Positions 22,316 to 35,400 of a stretch of DNA of 64,000 bases are shown here, in pieces (positions within the stretch are counted from its first letter, which is position 1; every line of letters starts with the position of its first letter). The notes beneath the pieces are model-generated. The model was given only the letters and a program-made list of their open reading frames with translations, did no database searches and had not been told where the DNA came from. The translations under genes and the position numbers were made by a program. Origin of the DNA: Ophioderma brevispina (Eukaryota; Echinodermata; Ophiuroidea; Amphilepidida; Ophiodermatidae); the NCBI GenBank assembly GCA_023653785.1, contig JAMKCH010084982.1, positions 1 through 64,000 on the forward strand, in the 5' to 3' direction.

Positions 22316-23189
22316 ATCAATGCTACCCTGCTAGAAGGTATTTTTTTTAAAGCACCTTTTTATTTGATCGCATGCGAGCGATATCATATTGAAAGGCGCA
22401 TCGCTGCTTTATATGCATGAGCCACTTTCCATGGCAGCATAATTTTGTAGATGAATTAACCCATGTGACCTTACGTGACCTTTGACCCCCCAAACAAGTC
22501 TGGTCACATATGACGTTATGGTTAATGATGTTTTGTTTCTCTAGGCCTGTCAAAATGATGAAAGTATGGTGGCAGAGAGAGCAAGTTGAAGTTTTTGGAC
22601 GCGAAGTTGAACGAGATGAAGAAAGAAACGTCAAGACAAGCACAGTCGAGTTACTCGACTGTGGCAAAAATTTTACTTAAATAGCATTTGTCGAGGATTA
22701 AAGTATGTTCCTTACGATTTTTTACTCAACTCGATCCAATAGAGGAAATCAGAAGAACAACTGTAGTTAACAAGAGAATCCGACCCATATCCACCACTTA
22801 AAGGAACGGTCCTTACTTTAAAAGCTGCAGCAACCTGAAAGAGATGGTTGAGTTTATCTTTTCAAACAGTTGTCTTTTAATAACCCAAGAACAAGGCAAT
22901 CTCTTATACAGCATGTCTAAAAATGGACCAATCGAAAACGATTTTGTTTATTCCAATATTATATCTCACCATAAGTATGTTTTGTACCTCACATTAAAGA
23001 AAAATACAGGCTTTCCAATCTTTTTGTTTCCCTCCCATTTGCTTGTTTCAATCGAGAGATAACCCAGTTACTGCAGAACACAAAAATCGAGTTTGTGCAC
23101 TTTTTGGTTGATGGGAACGGTGAAGAATTAGTTGAACATAAGTTATTCTCATTTGAACCGATGTGAATTCTTCAAAAAGGGATTACCTA

Positions 23190-24725
23190 AACCTTAAAGA
23201 TGCAAAACAGTTACGTAATGGTGGAATTATCTTCAGTATCTGCAGGCTGAGATCCCCAATGCCCAAATCGAGCAGATTCGTGTCCTACCCCCCACACCCG
23301 CCCCGACACAAGAGCATAAAACGGGTATTTATGGAGCAGGCAACTGCAAGACTTGTCCCCATGGTAGTCAAATAATTGTACTGATTTGACCCCACACCAA
23401 TTGCAAACGAAACAAGTTTGGTGTTAATATACTCTGAATAGTCCCAAAAATAATATATTAAATGTTTTACCAAAATCAAACCAGTGGAACATGTAAATAA
23501 GGGGCAATGTTTGTACAAGGGGTAAACATTAGATTTGTTCGAATTGACTTTAAATGATTTACCAATATTATTGGGCTACTCCTAAGGTAAAAAAGGTATC
23601 GTTTGCCCTATCTAACGGCTGTTATAAGTTTTTCGTACAATAGGCTCATAACGTTCAAGGTCTCCTGGGTTAAAAATAAATTCAATAGAATGGTTCCTAT
23701 TTTTGACGTACTGTTTGTACCTGTAACTTTGTCGCCACTAGATAGTAAATGTAAATAGATTCTTTGGTTTGACTTTCTATATAAGATTACAGAGCAAATC
23801 ACAAACTGACTAGTGACACTACAAACATCCAATAGACCCTGAATACGCCCCCAGTCACATTTTGCGTTCCAATCATGCAACAATAATATTATAGAGGGTG
23901 CAACCAGTATATTTTTTTTCTGGGTTCTGTACTCATTAGACGAACCATTTGACAAAACACCATTTTTTTTATAACGAACGGATATCTCTGAAATTTAACC
24001 CCCCCCCCCCACTTGGTGACCTTGAAACTATGTTGACTCATAACTATTGACCACGAGGCCTGCAGATATGGCAAAAACTATACTTTTTTTTAATCCTTGG
24101 AAATGTAACGAACACGTTGGCATACTTTTTTTCGACGCGTTTTGATACTTTTCATATTTAGACCCCTGTATAAACCTTACATTCCCTTAAAATATATGTT
24201 CCACTCCTTTGTTTTAGTAGACTTTGATAGTTGTTTTTGAAAGTATTCTCAATTACAATTCTGTTGGAATTGATTCTGTTAGAAATAGTGTGGGTTAGGC
24301 AGCTTCCTTCTATTTTGACTGCCTATGGGTATTTCACATGTGGAATGATCGTACACTTAAATTGGTTTTGGTAACCAAACCCGGCTTTTCTCATGCATTG
24401 TTTCTTCAAATGCCAGTTTCATGTCTTGTTTCAGCGGGGGGGGGGGGGTGTAGGACCGATGTGCTCGATTTGGGCATTGGGATTTCCATGCCTAGAAAAT
24501 GATGCTCCGTGGACAAGTCTGTTTTGTCTGACGTATTGTTCAGTGGGACCAATCTTGAAATACTCAAAAATGAACATTTTTTTTTCAGGTAAGAGCTCAA
24601 TTACCCATTCTTTTATATAAAATAAAATCCACAGAGACAAATTTGAAAAAAGTGGGGGGTGTAAAAAAAAAAAAAAGTATCACTTTCATTTTTGGTAAGT
24701 TTTTTATTGGGTCACCCTGATATTG
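23190..24725. mobile_element. DNA-transposon-like repeat, second copy
   Basis: Counterpart of the 18.2-19.7 kb segment, with the same internal inverted repeat (about 23250-23350 against 24400-24500) and the end GGGTCACCCTGATAT. Confidence 0.55.
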
Positions 24726-26955
24726 CAGGGGGGACAATCCTACTGAAGGGAGTGTTCATAATACTTTGGTGGGGGGGGGGGTGGAAGTTTGGAGCTTCGG
24801 ACATCAAAAAAAAAATTTTGAATCCTCCCTTTTTAGGTTCGAATTTTTTTGATTCCCCCCTTTAAGGCTTAAATTTTTTGTGGACCCCCTTTATTATACC
24901 TTCAGAGCAAAAAGAGACAATTGCTGAGGTGGGGCCCTGCAGTAAAGTAGAAGAAATGGATTTTGGCGTCATTACGACTAGCAAGTTGCCCAAGGGCAAC
25001 TTCGTAATACTCACTTTGTTATTTACGTATTTTATCATGCAATTGAAATACACAAACAACAATTTTTTATTTTGTTTAAGTGTTTCACCCACAAAATTCC
25101 AAGTTGGCATTTTTGTACGTTCACCATGATGTAAGATTTTTTTAATGATTTATTAGTAAGCATGCATGGTTGCATGGATAAAAAATCCCTCAATTCTGTA
25201 AACCGCTTGCAACTTTTCTTAAACAATTGTTGGGTTGTAATATTTTAAAATAAAGTAAACCCCTATGTGTACTGCAACATTTTTGAATTGGATAATGTTA
25301 CAAAGTTTTTTACAAGAAAACGATTGGTTTGATGACCCTGGGGTGGGTTTGGCGGGAGGGGGTTTGCTAAAAGATCCATTACTACACATGTGCGCGCACA
25401 GCGCGCTAAAAACTTTTGCCATTTAGAAAGCTAAACTAGTTAATGTAAGTGCAAGTAGAACACAATGTGCGCAAAGCGCACAGACATTACCATGTTAAAC
25501 ATTATGGTAAAAATGATGTATTTTTGGTCAAAAACACATAACGGGGGAGCATCAACATGATCAACATGGGGGGGGGGGGGGCAGGGGGGGTTTTTTCTTT
25601 CTTTTGTTTTTTTCTTTCATTATTTGGTGGGCCTCCTCAAATCTTTTGGCTCTATCCACCGCCTCCCCCCCCCCTTCCCCCCCCTTATTTACCGCCTCTG
25701 CCTTATATAAAATTTTCACAATTTGAATGTTCCATGTGGCTCCAGAAATGATAATCTTAAGTATGGGCATAATGGTATTAAAAACTAAACTTAATCGGTA
25801 GCCGAAGGATTTTGTGTTTTGAATGTCGCATCGAAGCATTCGTAAGAGTTCATACCTTAATCACTAAAACCCCAATTCAAAAGAATGCTGATAGGAAAAA
25901 AGTGGCGTTGTAGCTAGCTACATTGCAATCACAAAGGTGAACTAGTTAACTCAGTAGTAGTGAAGTTGTTTTCTGGAATAAAATACTAGGGTGTGGCCAC
26001 AAGTGGACATGGATTGCACGTTTTTATAACGGGATTGCATGGGCACAGGTGAAGTGCCTCCGGTCCACGCGAAGCGCGAACCCTTGTATATTTGGTTTTC
26101 AAGACACATTTCTAATGGAAAGTTGATGTTCCCAAAATTGCAAATTGGATATACTTTGATAGTTATGTTTTGAAATGGAGCAAAATGTCCTTAAAAATTA
26201 TATTTGAATCCCCCCTATTACTACCACCGGTGAAATTTTTTTGATCCCCCCTTTTTTGGACCTAAATTTTTTTTGAGATCCCCCCCAATATTTTCCACCC
26301 CCCCGCCCCCCCCCCCCCCACCAGAGTCATTTTATTGTTAGACACGTCCTACCGTGTAATTGATTCCCTCCGGGTCTTCCCCTGGGTCTACAGGGGGAAG
26401 AAATGTCAAAAAGGGTAACTTTTGATCATGTCTTTTTCTAGATGAACTGAGTGAATTGGGTTGCCAGTGTGAGGCTGCTAGAGTAAGTACAACGTCACTA
26501 AATGTTAGTAACACTTCACCTTTTCTTGCGTTTGAGAGTCATGAATCAATCAACTATAATATAGTGATTGACATTTGTTTATAGTTTATGGCGCCCCCTG
26601 TTGTTGTAAGAATGAACCTGGCAGGCCAACAACTATACTGTGCATGGGAAAATCCTGTTTTTTTTGCTGAAACTTTTGTTTCGAATTAAAGAATACTAAC
26701 TTTCTTATCAAGCATATTAAGCTATGCTACCAGCTGCATTTGTGACCAATTTAGATCAGGAAAGATCTGCAAGTAATTTATAACCAGATTTATGTGGTTT
26801 GTCACAGAAACTACTGTCATATATGTTGCCTGCCAAAAACAACAGAGGCGTCCTGAATGTCAACATGTGAGGTCCTAGTCACATCACATCTATACTTCGT
26901 CCGTCTGAACTAAGGAGTGACGATCATAGATTTCACGCAGTCCTACACGTGTGCG

Positions 26956-27060
26956 AATCGCAGTAATCCGCAACTGTAATCGCGAGCGTACAAAGCGGCG
27001 TCCGCGTACACATTCGCGAAAGCTATGACATCAAATCCTTATTCGGCCGGACGAAGTAAT
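26956..27060. other. CpG-rich junction segment
   Basis: Short CG-rich stretch between the duplication and the LINE fragment; no feature assigned. Confidence 0.3.
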
Positions 27061-27710
27061 ATAATCTCATGGATGGTCACTGATTCTGGTAGACCTCTTG
27101 GCGCGAAATCCATGCTGATAGTCATTAAACTGTCATTGAGTAGGGTGCGGACATATTTGCATGAATGTGACTATGCATAAATATGTCGAGTATTTTAGAG
27201 ATATCACCGATATCAGAGGTCTGTATTTTTGCAGATGCGGCCACCTTGTTTTTTTTGAAGAAGGCTGTGACATTAGCTTCCCTCCAGTCCATGGCACTCA
27301 CTATGAATTAAAAGAAGCTTGAAAGAGATCATCGGAGGTGAACAAGTTGTTCAGCAATGTTTTCAAAAACCAGGTGTAACTGTTGTAAGGACCTTGAGCC
27401 TGTTGGGATTTTAGCTTAGCCAGTTGATCTAAGACTCCTTCTTCGGAGATATTTCAAGGCGTGTCCATAGGTGGAGTCGACGCTGTCCCATGTCTGGAAA
27501 CAGACCCCGACTGGTAAAAACTGGAATGTTTAATAAAGCTTCAGCCTTGGGACCTGCTGCTTCACTGATGACTTTCCATTGGCAACGAATATCAGCAAAC
27601 CCAACCTTATTCTCCCTTGATAAAGAACCAGAATATATTTGGCGAATCAACCGATGGCTGCACCAAGAGTGTCTGTGATGTATGATGCACGGGTAGCTTT
27701 TAGTTGACAT
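27060..27710 (-). pseudogene. CR1-like LINE reverse transcriptase fragment
   Basis: Minus-strand reading shows LDQLAKLKSQQAQGPYNS near 27390, then a damaged RT N-part, and DYQHGFRAKRSTRISDHP near 27100. The QHGFR-x-x-RS motif is typical of RT block 2 in CR1/jockey-type elements. Frameshifts and stops break it, and the catalytic YxDD segment is missing because the match ends at about 27060. Confidence 0.7.
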
Positions 27711-27719
27711 CGGCGAACC

Positions 27720-28455
27720 ATCCTAATCCAAAATTTCATTTCTCATCCGAAATGTTTGCAACAAACTCATGATCCTTGTAATCATCTGATATGATTTTGG
27801 CAAGCAAAATTCTAGTCTATAGTCGTTTTGATACTGCGCACTTAAATATGCACATGAACTTTTAAAGTGGGCCCATTTTCACAGAGAGTTTATTTGGGTT
27901 TCAAAGGTCAAAGCACATTTTCCTGCCCAGCTACGGCGGTCCGGTAAGTCGGGGTAGTCTGGTAAGGCCGAACCCCATGCGATTGAAGCCAATAAGTCCC
28001 ATGGTAAAACAATGTTTGCTAAAGATAACATATCATAAAAGGTGTAAGCCAACTCTAACTATACACATTTTTTCTTACTCAAACCTGTTTATAAAAAAGT
28101 TATGCAACAAAACAAAAAATGGCGTCGTTCGATTACCCGACACCTCAATGGCTAATGCCGAACGTGGTTTTTTCAATGGCAGCCACTTTGGGGGATAAAA
28201 ATAGCAATTTTTGTTTCTCGCAAATAAAGTATATGATACTAATTAATCTTGAAAAGCTCGAATTGAGAGTTTAAAATTATGTAGATGACATGGACACACC
28301 TATATTGGTTGCCATGGAAACGGTCGTTCGGGATTACCCCAAACCAGGTGATGTTTTTAATCTCGTTTACTTTTAATAAACTACATCATGAAGTGCCCCC
28401 CTGTTGTAACGTGTTTTTGAAATTGTGAAGGAACCCTAGTCCTTATTAAAAACTA
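27720..28455. other. No gene recognised
   Basis: Contains CAAAGGTCAAAG at about 27902 and short GC-containing motifs around GGTCCGGTAAGTCGGGG (27930-27975), some echoed inversely near 28325. No supported gene. Confidence 0.35.
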
Positions 28456-28689
28456 TTACAACCCCGTTTCTATCTCTTGTAGATGTGATATGCCCCAGAA
28501 ATATAATGTTCCGAATTCATTTTCACTACAAAGTTTTTTGTATTCTCGCAAGAATGTACGAGATTCCATATTGGTCAGTTTACTTTGAATTAAGTCCACG
28601 AAGCTACCACCAAGTGTGGTAACGGCGGTCTTTTCCTCCTGTCGCATATAGCGAAAAAATCGCTGCGTCGTCGGGATTAACCACCGCAT
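28456..28689 (-). CDS. Hypothetical ORF, 77 codons
   Basis: Open from ATG to TAA-type stop with coding-like composition: charged residues are spread through it and codons are varied. Recognisable strings are LGGSFVDLIQSKLTNMESR and TFLREYKKLCSENEFG. A possible acceptor (GGGGATTAG at about 28720) precedes it, so it may be a last exon. No domain recognised, and no homologous copy in the window. Confidence 0.3.
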   Translation of the reverse strand: MRWLIPTTQRFFRYMRQEEKTAVTTLGGSFVDLIQSKLTNMESRTFLREYKKLCSENEFGTLYFWGISHLQEIETGL

Positions 28690-29760
28690 TCCGTGCTTAT
28701 ACCCGACCTTTTCCTCCCCTCCTAATCCCCTGTTACTAAAATTGAAAACAAGTTGGCGTAATTGAAACTAGTGTTTGAAAATTCTCAAGACGGACAAAAT
28801 ATCGAAAGGCATTTTGGGAAAAATGGATGCGAAAACGTAGCGTTGCGTGTCACATTTCCGTCTCTGCGTGCAACCGAAGTCCCCCCCTACAAAACGTTCA
28901 TTTCTCGCTAGGTTCTATAGGTTCAGACTCAATGCCGATACATATTCAAAACATATCGTAACGTACCCTCTGATGCAAAAGCTCCATAGAGTCCTTCGTT
29001 TCCTGAGATCTTTAGATTTTTATTTCATTACACACATTCGCTAGGACGGACTGGATAACTTTAAAAGGGCAACGAGAAGATTTTGAGCCACCCAGATATT
29101 GTGTCCTAAGAGTGATTTCATATAGATTAGAACACTCAATAGATCTCTTACATTGTATTTGGCTACAGAAATGTCCTTAAAGAGAGAAAAAAGGTGATTT
29201 TAGTTGCTTATATTGCATAATAAAACATAGGCTGAATTTTGGTATTTGCCCTATACGAAATTAGAATTTTCACAATTTTTTAAAATTAAAATTAATCATA
29301 GAGTTTTTTTTTACTTTTTTTAATTTGATTAAAATTTCACCAGTGCCGTGCCAAAATCAGAATTTTAAAAAAAAAACATTTTTTTCGGGAAACCTGTAAT
29401 ATTTGAAATCTCTCGTGGCACCTTTAATAATCTCTCGAGCGTACCAAAAGTTAGATATATCTTTTGCAGTTCTGTGACACATACTACAGAAACCTTGGAA
29501 ATAAGACCCCCAAATAGTCACGCGCATGTCTACATACCCCCATAAGTTACAAACTTGGTCCCTATGTACCAAAACATAAAATGAATCTCAATATTCTGTT
29601 TTTGTTCTGCAATTTTGACACCTTTCTTGGCTCCATCGTGATCAATATCGCCAACACAATATACGTTTTACGAAAATGTGTCTCATTTTAAATTTGGCAA
29701 CTGAGACAATATTAGAACCACAAGGTACAATACACAACCATCAGCAGCATGCATTAATTG
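28690..29760. other. No gene; contains a short shared AT-rich motif
   Basis: A 45-bp AT-rich string around ATTAATCATAGAGTTTTTTT (29281-29325) is repeated almost exactly at 62267-62310. Otherwise nothing is supported. Confidence 0.4.
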
Positions 29761-29761
29761 A

Positions 29762-31205
29762 ACAACCATCACTGGCCGAAAATGGTCTTTCATGAGTGGC
29801 AATCAATATTCTATAAAAACCTTTGTATTGCAACTTTTAAAAGGGAGAGATTTTCTTATAGGGTTATTGTGTTGGCAATATTGTCGCACTAGGGCAGACA
29901 GTGTCATCAAAATTTACGGAAGAAACGAACTATTTTATATCATTTGATGTTTTTGTTGCAAAGACCAATGGTTTGTAACCTATGGGGGTATGTAGCATGC
30001 TGCGTTACCTTTTTTGGGTCTTTATTTACCGGTCCGCCGTACTGCCGAGCGACGATTGAACACTTTTCTTGTCGCGAGGAATTCTTATCTCTTGCCAATC
30101 GTTGAATTGGCAGGCCTTCTTGGCTATCTTGTATAACGTCTTTATCGTTGCAGCAGTCTCTTTTCCAGCTACAAACCATGGAAGATTGTATCTGGTATGA
30201 AACGGCGAGGAACCAAGTTTTCAATGGTGTCAGTTAATGATGTTTTTTAATTCAGTGGCCCTTTTTTCATCTACCGTGGTTAGCATGAGCTGAAGTAGCA
30301 TAAGACGCTGCTTATATTTAATAATTTCTTACAGATAGAAATTTCATCCACGACTATACACGAAATCATGCAAGTTCTGCTAAATTAATTTTAAAATGGC
30401 AAATTCTTGGATTAAGAACCTGTTTGATATTTTGGGAAGCTTATGGCATTTATATTTTCGCGCACAGGCGTGTAAATCGGAGAAAAGCATCCCTACCCAT
30501 CCTTTCGACGTTACAACACACACTTTCCCTATAATGACCCCTAATCATTTCCAAGATTTAAAAAATATTAAGCGGGATCTGACTTGTCCACCACAGTGTT
30601 TACGTCTGGGGTCGAACTGACGCTATAATAGTTCACAGGAAGACAACAGCTCAAGATAATCAACCTGATTCAATAAAATCATAAAATGGGTGTGGTCCCT
30701 GTATTTGAGGACTAATCATGACGTCATAGTGTTTCCCAGTAAAAGTGAAAAAGGTTTTCTATATGTGGAAGGAAATATAGTGACCTAACTTTCTTTCGAG
30801 GACATCAAATGCTATCTTGTTTCTGCACTTGTCCCATCGGCTCTTCCTCCCTCTCTAATTATTGCCGAGATCTTCCTTGCTCCCAGCGTCAACTCGTGTT
30901 GAGTAGTCTGGAATTGTCCCAGAAGTACGAGAGAAAGTTGCGGGAGAATGTTTTCTTATGGTTCTTATTTTTGTCGAAAAATATGTGCATGGGTGTTTTT
31001 CTTCAGATTAGGAGCGCGTATAACGACCACCATCATGACTTAAGATCATGTCTACAAAATCAAATGTTATTAATTCTCTTTTTGGTGCTCTCAAAACATT
31101 CACTTCTTACCCCATACAATTTGCCAAATTTTAACAAAACATGCGGCCATCTTAGACGCTTAAATGTTCAAGCAACTTCCTGGAAGCTAAAACTTTATTT
31201 CGTAT
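29762..31205. repeat. 1.45-kb duplication, copy 1
   Basis: Collinear with 31655-33118. Landmarks are the shared segment around ACCGGTCCGCCGTACTGCCG, the AACCATGGAAGATTGTATC segment and ATGCGGCCATCTTAGACGC. Differences are mostly indels. Open frames are not conserved between copies, arguing against coding function. Confidence 0.85.
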
Positions 31206-31654
31206 ATTCATAAAAGTTAACCAAGAAATGATTTGCAGGCGAACTTAACCAAGTAAGTCGCACGGGAGTTGAATGAAGTATCGTCGAAAGCTACGAATCG
31301 CATCTGCCTATGGTAAATGCACATTCACCATGTACACACACGGGTTAATACAGCCACTTGTACGAAGAAAGGTCAGACCGGACAGTGCCTGTTTGACAAA
31401 AGGTCAAGCACGATTGCGCGGGGAACCAGCTCATTGGCATATCGACTCGCGGCCACTTGAGCGGATTTAGGGTAAACACGCCTTCGATGAAGGCTGCCCG
31501 ACTGGATGGATGGGCAACAAAAGAAGTGATGAAGTGGGCTTGGCTTTATGTGATGAAAGAAGGCACTTAAAGATAACGACAAAAATTCTGGTGATCTCTC
31601 CAGTTTAACTCTGATACCTCCTTGATAGGCCATGCATAAGTGACACCCCACAAC
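31206..31654. other. Spacer between duplication copies
   Basis: About 450 bp with no match elsewhere in the window; a 65-codon open frame (31273-31470, +) shows no recognisable motif. Confidence 0.4.
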
Positions 31655-33118
31655 CATCACGGGAAGAATGCGGTCTTTCACTGAAGGGCAATCAATATTG
31701 CTATATCCTGTGAATTGCAACTTTTTTTAAAAAGGGAGAGATTTATTATAATGGGTATTGTGTGGGCAATATGATCGCAATAGGGCAAGAGGGTATCAAA
31801 ATTTACGACGAAGAAAACGAACTATGATATAATTTGATGGTTTTGTTCGAAAGACCAATGGTTTGGTAACCTAGGGGGATGTAGACATGCTGCGTTACTG
31901 TTTGGGGGTCTTTTAATTACCGGTCCGCCGTACTGCCGAGCGACGATATGAACACTTTTTCTTGTCGCAGAGAATTCTTGCCAATCGTGAATTGAGCGGC
32001 CTTCTTGGCTTTTGGATAACGTCTTTATCGATTGCAGCAGTCTCTTTTCAGCTATAAAACCATGGAAGATTGTATCGGGGTTTATATGAAACGCGAGGGG
32101 AGGAACCAAGTTTTCAATGGTGTCAGTAATGATGTTGTTTAACTGGGTCCATTGTCATCTTACCGTGTTAGGCAGGAGCTGAAGTAGAGAAGACGTGCTT
32201 ATCATTTATAATTCATTACAGATAGAAAATTCATCCACGACTATACCAAGAATCATGCAAGTTTTGCCTTTAAAGAATTTAAAATGGCAAATTCTTGGGA
32301 TGTATTAAGGAACCTGGGAGGATATTTTGGGAGCTTATGGCATTTATATTTTGCGCACAAGGCTTGTAAATCAGGAAGAAAAAGCATCCCTACCCATCAT
32401 TTCGATGTTACAAAACAACACCTTTTAATACCCATTGCCCCTAATCATTTCACCAAGACTCGTAGTTAACCACAAATATTAAAGCGGGATCTTGACTTGT
32501 CCAACACAGGGTTTTACTTCGGGGCTCATGAAACTGACGCTTCATAGTTCACAGGAAGGACAACAGCTCATAGACTATCAACATGATTTCAATAAATCAT
32601 GAAATAAATGGGTGTGGTCTGTATTGAGGGACTAACAGTGAGTAATAGGGTTTCCCAGTAAAAGTGAAAGGTTTTTCTAGGATGGGAAGGAAATATAGTG
32701 ACCTAACGGCTTCGAGAACATCAAGTGCTATCTTTGTTTCTGAATTGTACCATCGGCTCCTTCTCCCTCTCTATTGCCGAGATCGTCTTTCTTCCCAGCG
32801 TCAACTCGTGTTGAGTGGTCTGTAATTGTCCAGAAGTACGAGAGAAAATTGCGGGAGAATGTTTTCTTATGGTTCTTATTATGTCGAAAACGATGTGCAG
32901 GGTGTTTTTCTTCATGATTAGGAGCGCGTATAACGACCACCATCATGACTTAAGATCATGTCTACAAAATACAAATGTTATTAATTCTCTTTTTGGTGCT
33001 CTCAAAACATTCACATTCTTACCCCAACAATTTGCCAAATTTATAACAAAACATGCGGCCATCTTAGACGCTTAAATGTTTAAGCCAACTTCAGGAAGAT
33101 AAAACTTTATTTCGTTTA
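31655..33118. repeat. 1.45-kb duplication, copy 2
   Basis: Second copy of 29762-31205, same orientation. Both copies end at AAAACTTTATTTCGT before diverging. Confidence 0.85.
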
Positions 33119-33476
33119 GTACGGGATGAAATTCCTATCTATAATGAAATTACAACGGCAGTTTTTCATAAAACAATGGCGGCCATTTTGAAATAGGCAG
33201 TGCACGCTAATGTGCAACTTTTTTTGGGCGGAAACATACCTAATCCGAGTCAGGGGATACCCCCTTCAAGGTGATATATTGGAAAATTAATCACCAGGTG
33301 GGTGCAACAAACCCGAATTTTAAAAGGCGCGTACAGAAATGGGCTCATAGAGTAGATATTGAAGTCAAAGTGGAACCAGACAGTGTGGCAGATATAATCA
33401 TCATGGATGAAGACTAATATAGAGTATTCCTTCACAGATCCAGTGTTTCTTCTCATAATGGTGTGACATTGTTTAA

Positions 33477-33541
33477 AAATTTACGGTAATTTACCGGCAG
33501 TCTGGATGCATTATGGAACTGCCAGTAAATTACCGTAATTT
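33477..33541. repeat. Hairpin with ~24-bp arms
   Basis: TTTACGGTAATTTACCGGCAGT pairs with ACTGCCAGTAAATTACCGTA across a 16-nt loop, with one mismatch and one indel. Could be a tiny MITE or the end of one. Confidence 0.75.
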
Positions 33542-33754
33542 CAAGGATTTTTCCTACAATCATTCTTTAGAATACTTTTTTAAATGTTATTTAAACGTTT
33601 TAAAGTGAAATGAGTATTTGCACGTTTGTACAGTGTACTTTCAGGTTTTAAAAATCGACAAAAAATGGCCAATTGACAGTAAAGAAAATGCAACAAATTT
33701 GTATCATTATTAACATTTACCAACAGTAAATGTAAATTTACGAAGATTTCTAGC

Positions 33755-34165
33755 ATGGTCAGCTACATGTGCGAAGTTGGCTTGGTAACTAAGAAGCAGC
33801 ATGACTTTGTGACTGGAAGGTCTTGTTCTACATACACTCCTCAGCTCAGTTTGTCACCATTAGGTCCAATGCTTGATGGAAGATCTCCTACTGATGTTGA
33901 CGTCATCTTCCTTGACTGGAGTAAGGCATTCGATAAAGTGAGTCATTCCATTATTCTCACAAAGTTAAATCATTATGGTATTTACGGGCCCCATGAAGCT
34001 CCATGACACTAAATCTCATCTTTTCTTTTGAATCGTTTTCAAAGTGTCCAGTTTAGATGATCTTGCTCTAATTTGCCAGTCGTGTCTGTGGTCCTCAGGG
34101 ATCTGTATTAGGTCATCTTTTGTTCAATTTAGTTGTCCTTGATTTGCCCAAGTATGTCCAATCAC
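33755..34165 (+). pseudogene. CR1-like LINE reverse transcriptase fragment
   Basis: The plus strand reads LVTKKQHDFVTGRSCST (block 2), then DVIFLDWSKAFDKVSHSI (catalytic block A, with the first Asp) and TKLNHYGIYG. After frameshifts it continues to GPQGSVLGHLLFNL (block B) near 34090-34135. The YxDD block is absent. It is a short, dead copy unrelated in position to the minus-strand LINEs. Strong motif evidence for RT; the clade assignment is approximate. Confidence 0.85.
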
Positions 34166-34640
34166 ACCAAAAGATCAACTAGGACCAAATTCAGCACTGC
34201 CTTGGGGAAGAGACTGAATTTTGGTGCGAAATCCTCGCATGACATGTTCGATAAGGGTGTTTTGAACCAATCCTATAATGCATTGCAAAGTGTCTATACT
34301 GTACTGTACTAAACCCATGTCAGTAAATAGGGATAAAAAGTGTTCAAGAAGTTTAAAAACTATCAGACATTTCATGATCATGCCAAAAATTCCATACTTA
34401 TGCTTTATTGGCTAAAATGAGCATAAAAGTCAGGGTTTTTATGCTTTAAGAATAAGATTTTTGCGGGATCCCATGACCCTAAATAAAGTGAAATGAAAGG
34501 AAAAGTGAAATGAAATGAAAAGGAGACCCTATTGAGGTGATATTTCCCAAAACTGGTGCATTGTGGGATTGACTCGATACACCCTCTGGTAATCTACCGA
34601 GTAATAGAGAGCAGCTGACTTCGGCATAACATTCAATCCA
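34166..34640. other. No gene recognised
   Basis: No exon or repeat boundary supported; a GAAATGAAA-rich microrepeat lies at 34490-34520. Confidence 0.4.
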
Positions 34641-34644
34641 GACA

Positions 34645-34782
34645 ACTTGACCCATCTGACACTTTTTCTGACACACTTATGAATTCGGAAACCTTAACAG
34701 AATAAACATGTGCTTTATTCCATGAAGGGATTCCAAATTCATAAGTGTGCCAGAAAAATGGTGTGTCAGATGTGCCAGGTTA
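34645..34782. repeat. Inverted repeat, ~45-bp arms
   Basis: The arm at 34645-34692, through CTGACACACTTATGAATTCG, pairs with 34730-34782, through AATTCATAAGTGTGCCAGAA. The spacer is about 38 nt. Could fold as a hairpin; probably a small foldback element. Confidence 0.75.
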
Positions 34783-35046
34783 TGGAAACTCCCGAGAAAT
34801 GCTGCTTAGACTTGAAGAGATTGACTTCTACGGGTACAAGTTGGTCTGATGATTAAAAGATGGTCTGAAACCAGCGCCAGGCAAAGCAAGAGCAGTGCAA
34901 GAGAGTGAACCAGCAGAATCCAAGCTGAAATTTTTACCTTTGACCTATAATAACCCTCCCAAACTCGTTCGGTTGGACGATAAGCTGGTAAAGTATGATT
35001 CATGTGGACCGAATAAGACAAATCGCTATATTCAAAGAATATAAGC

Positions 35047-35400
35047 TGTGGGCCGCCCAGTCTATCTTACAACTTGACCTCAAATGATATTTGAGCTTGG
35101 CACATGACCTCTGACCTTATCAACAAGTGAAGGATCCCATGTTAACCTATGACTCAAGTTAGAACTTCAACTTTTCAATGGAGGTCAATTTTACATTTAG
35201 CCTATTTTTCAACTTGACCTCACACGACTTTTGGCATGTGACCTTTGATCTCATCAACATAATGAGGGAACCCACGGTGCACCTATGACATAAGTTTGGT
35301 TCCAAAATAACATATTTAGTGACACGTACAACACATACACATACATGCACAAGCACAACGGATTGCTAAGTGGTCCTACCAGCTTTGCTGGCGGCCCACA
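35047..35400. mobile_element. GGCCGCC-terminus element A with AGGTCA motifs
   Basis: Starts TGTGGGCCGCC and ends GGCGGCCCACA, an inverted pair. The body repeats segments such as TGACCTTTGATCTCATCAAC and GGTGCACCTATGAC. It shares both ends, the body and 20 bp of left flank (CGCTATATTCAAAGAA) with element B at 48009. It contains several AGGTCA half sites in TGACCT orientation. Non-coding. Confidence 0.75.

Larger units (their letters stand above)
21791..26955. repeat. 5-kb direct duplication, copy 2
   Basis: Second copy of 16850-21790, about 220 bp longer through many small indels. It begins at a GGTAGG shared with the first copy's left border and loses similarity after CGCAGTCCTAC at about 26945. 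Confidence 0.9.

Noticed and set aside
25557..25751. Proline/glycine-rich protein
   Set aside because: It is a translation of G and C homopolymers in a noisy repeat copy.
30809..31213. 134-codon open frame as coding exon
   Set aside because: The frame is not preserved in the second copy of the duplication, and no motif is seen.
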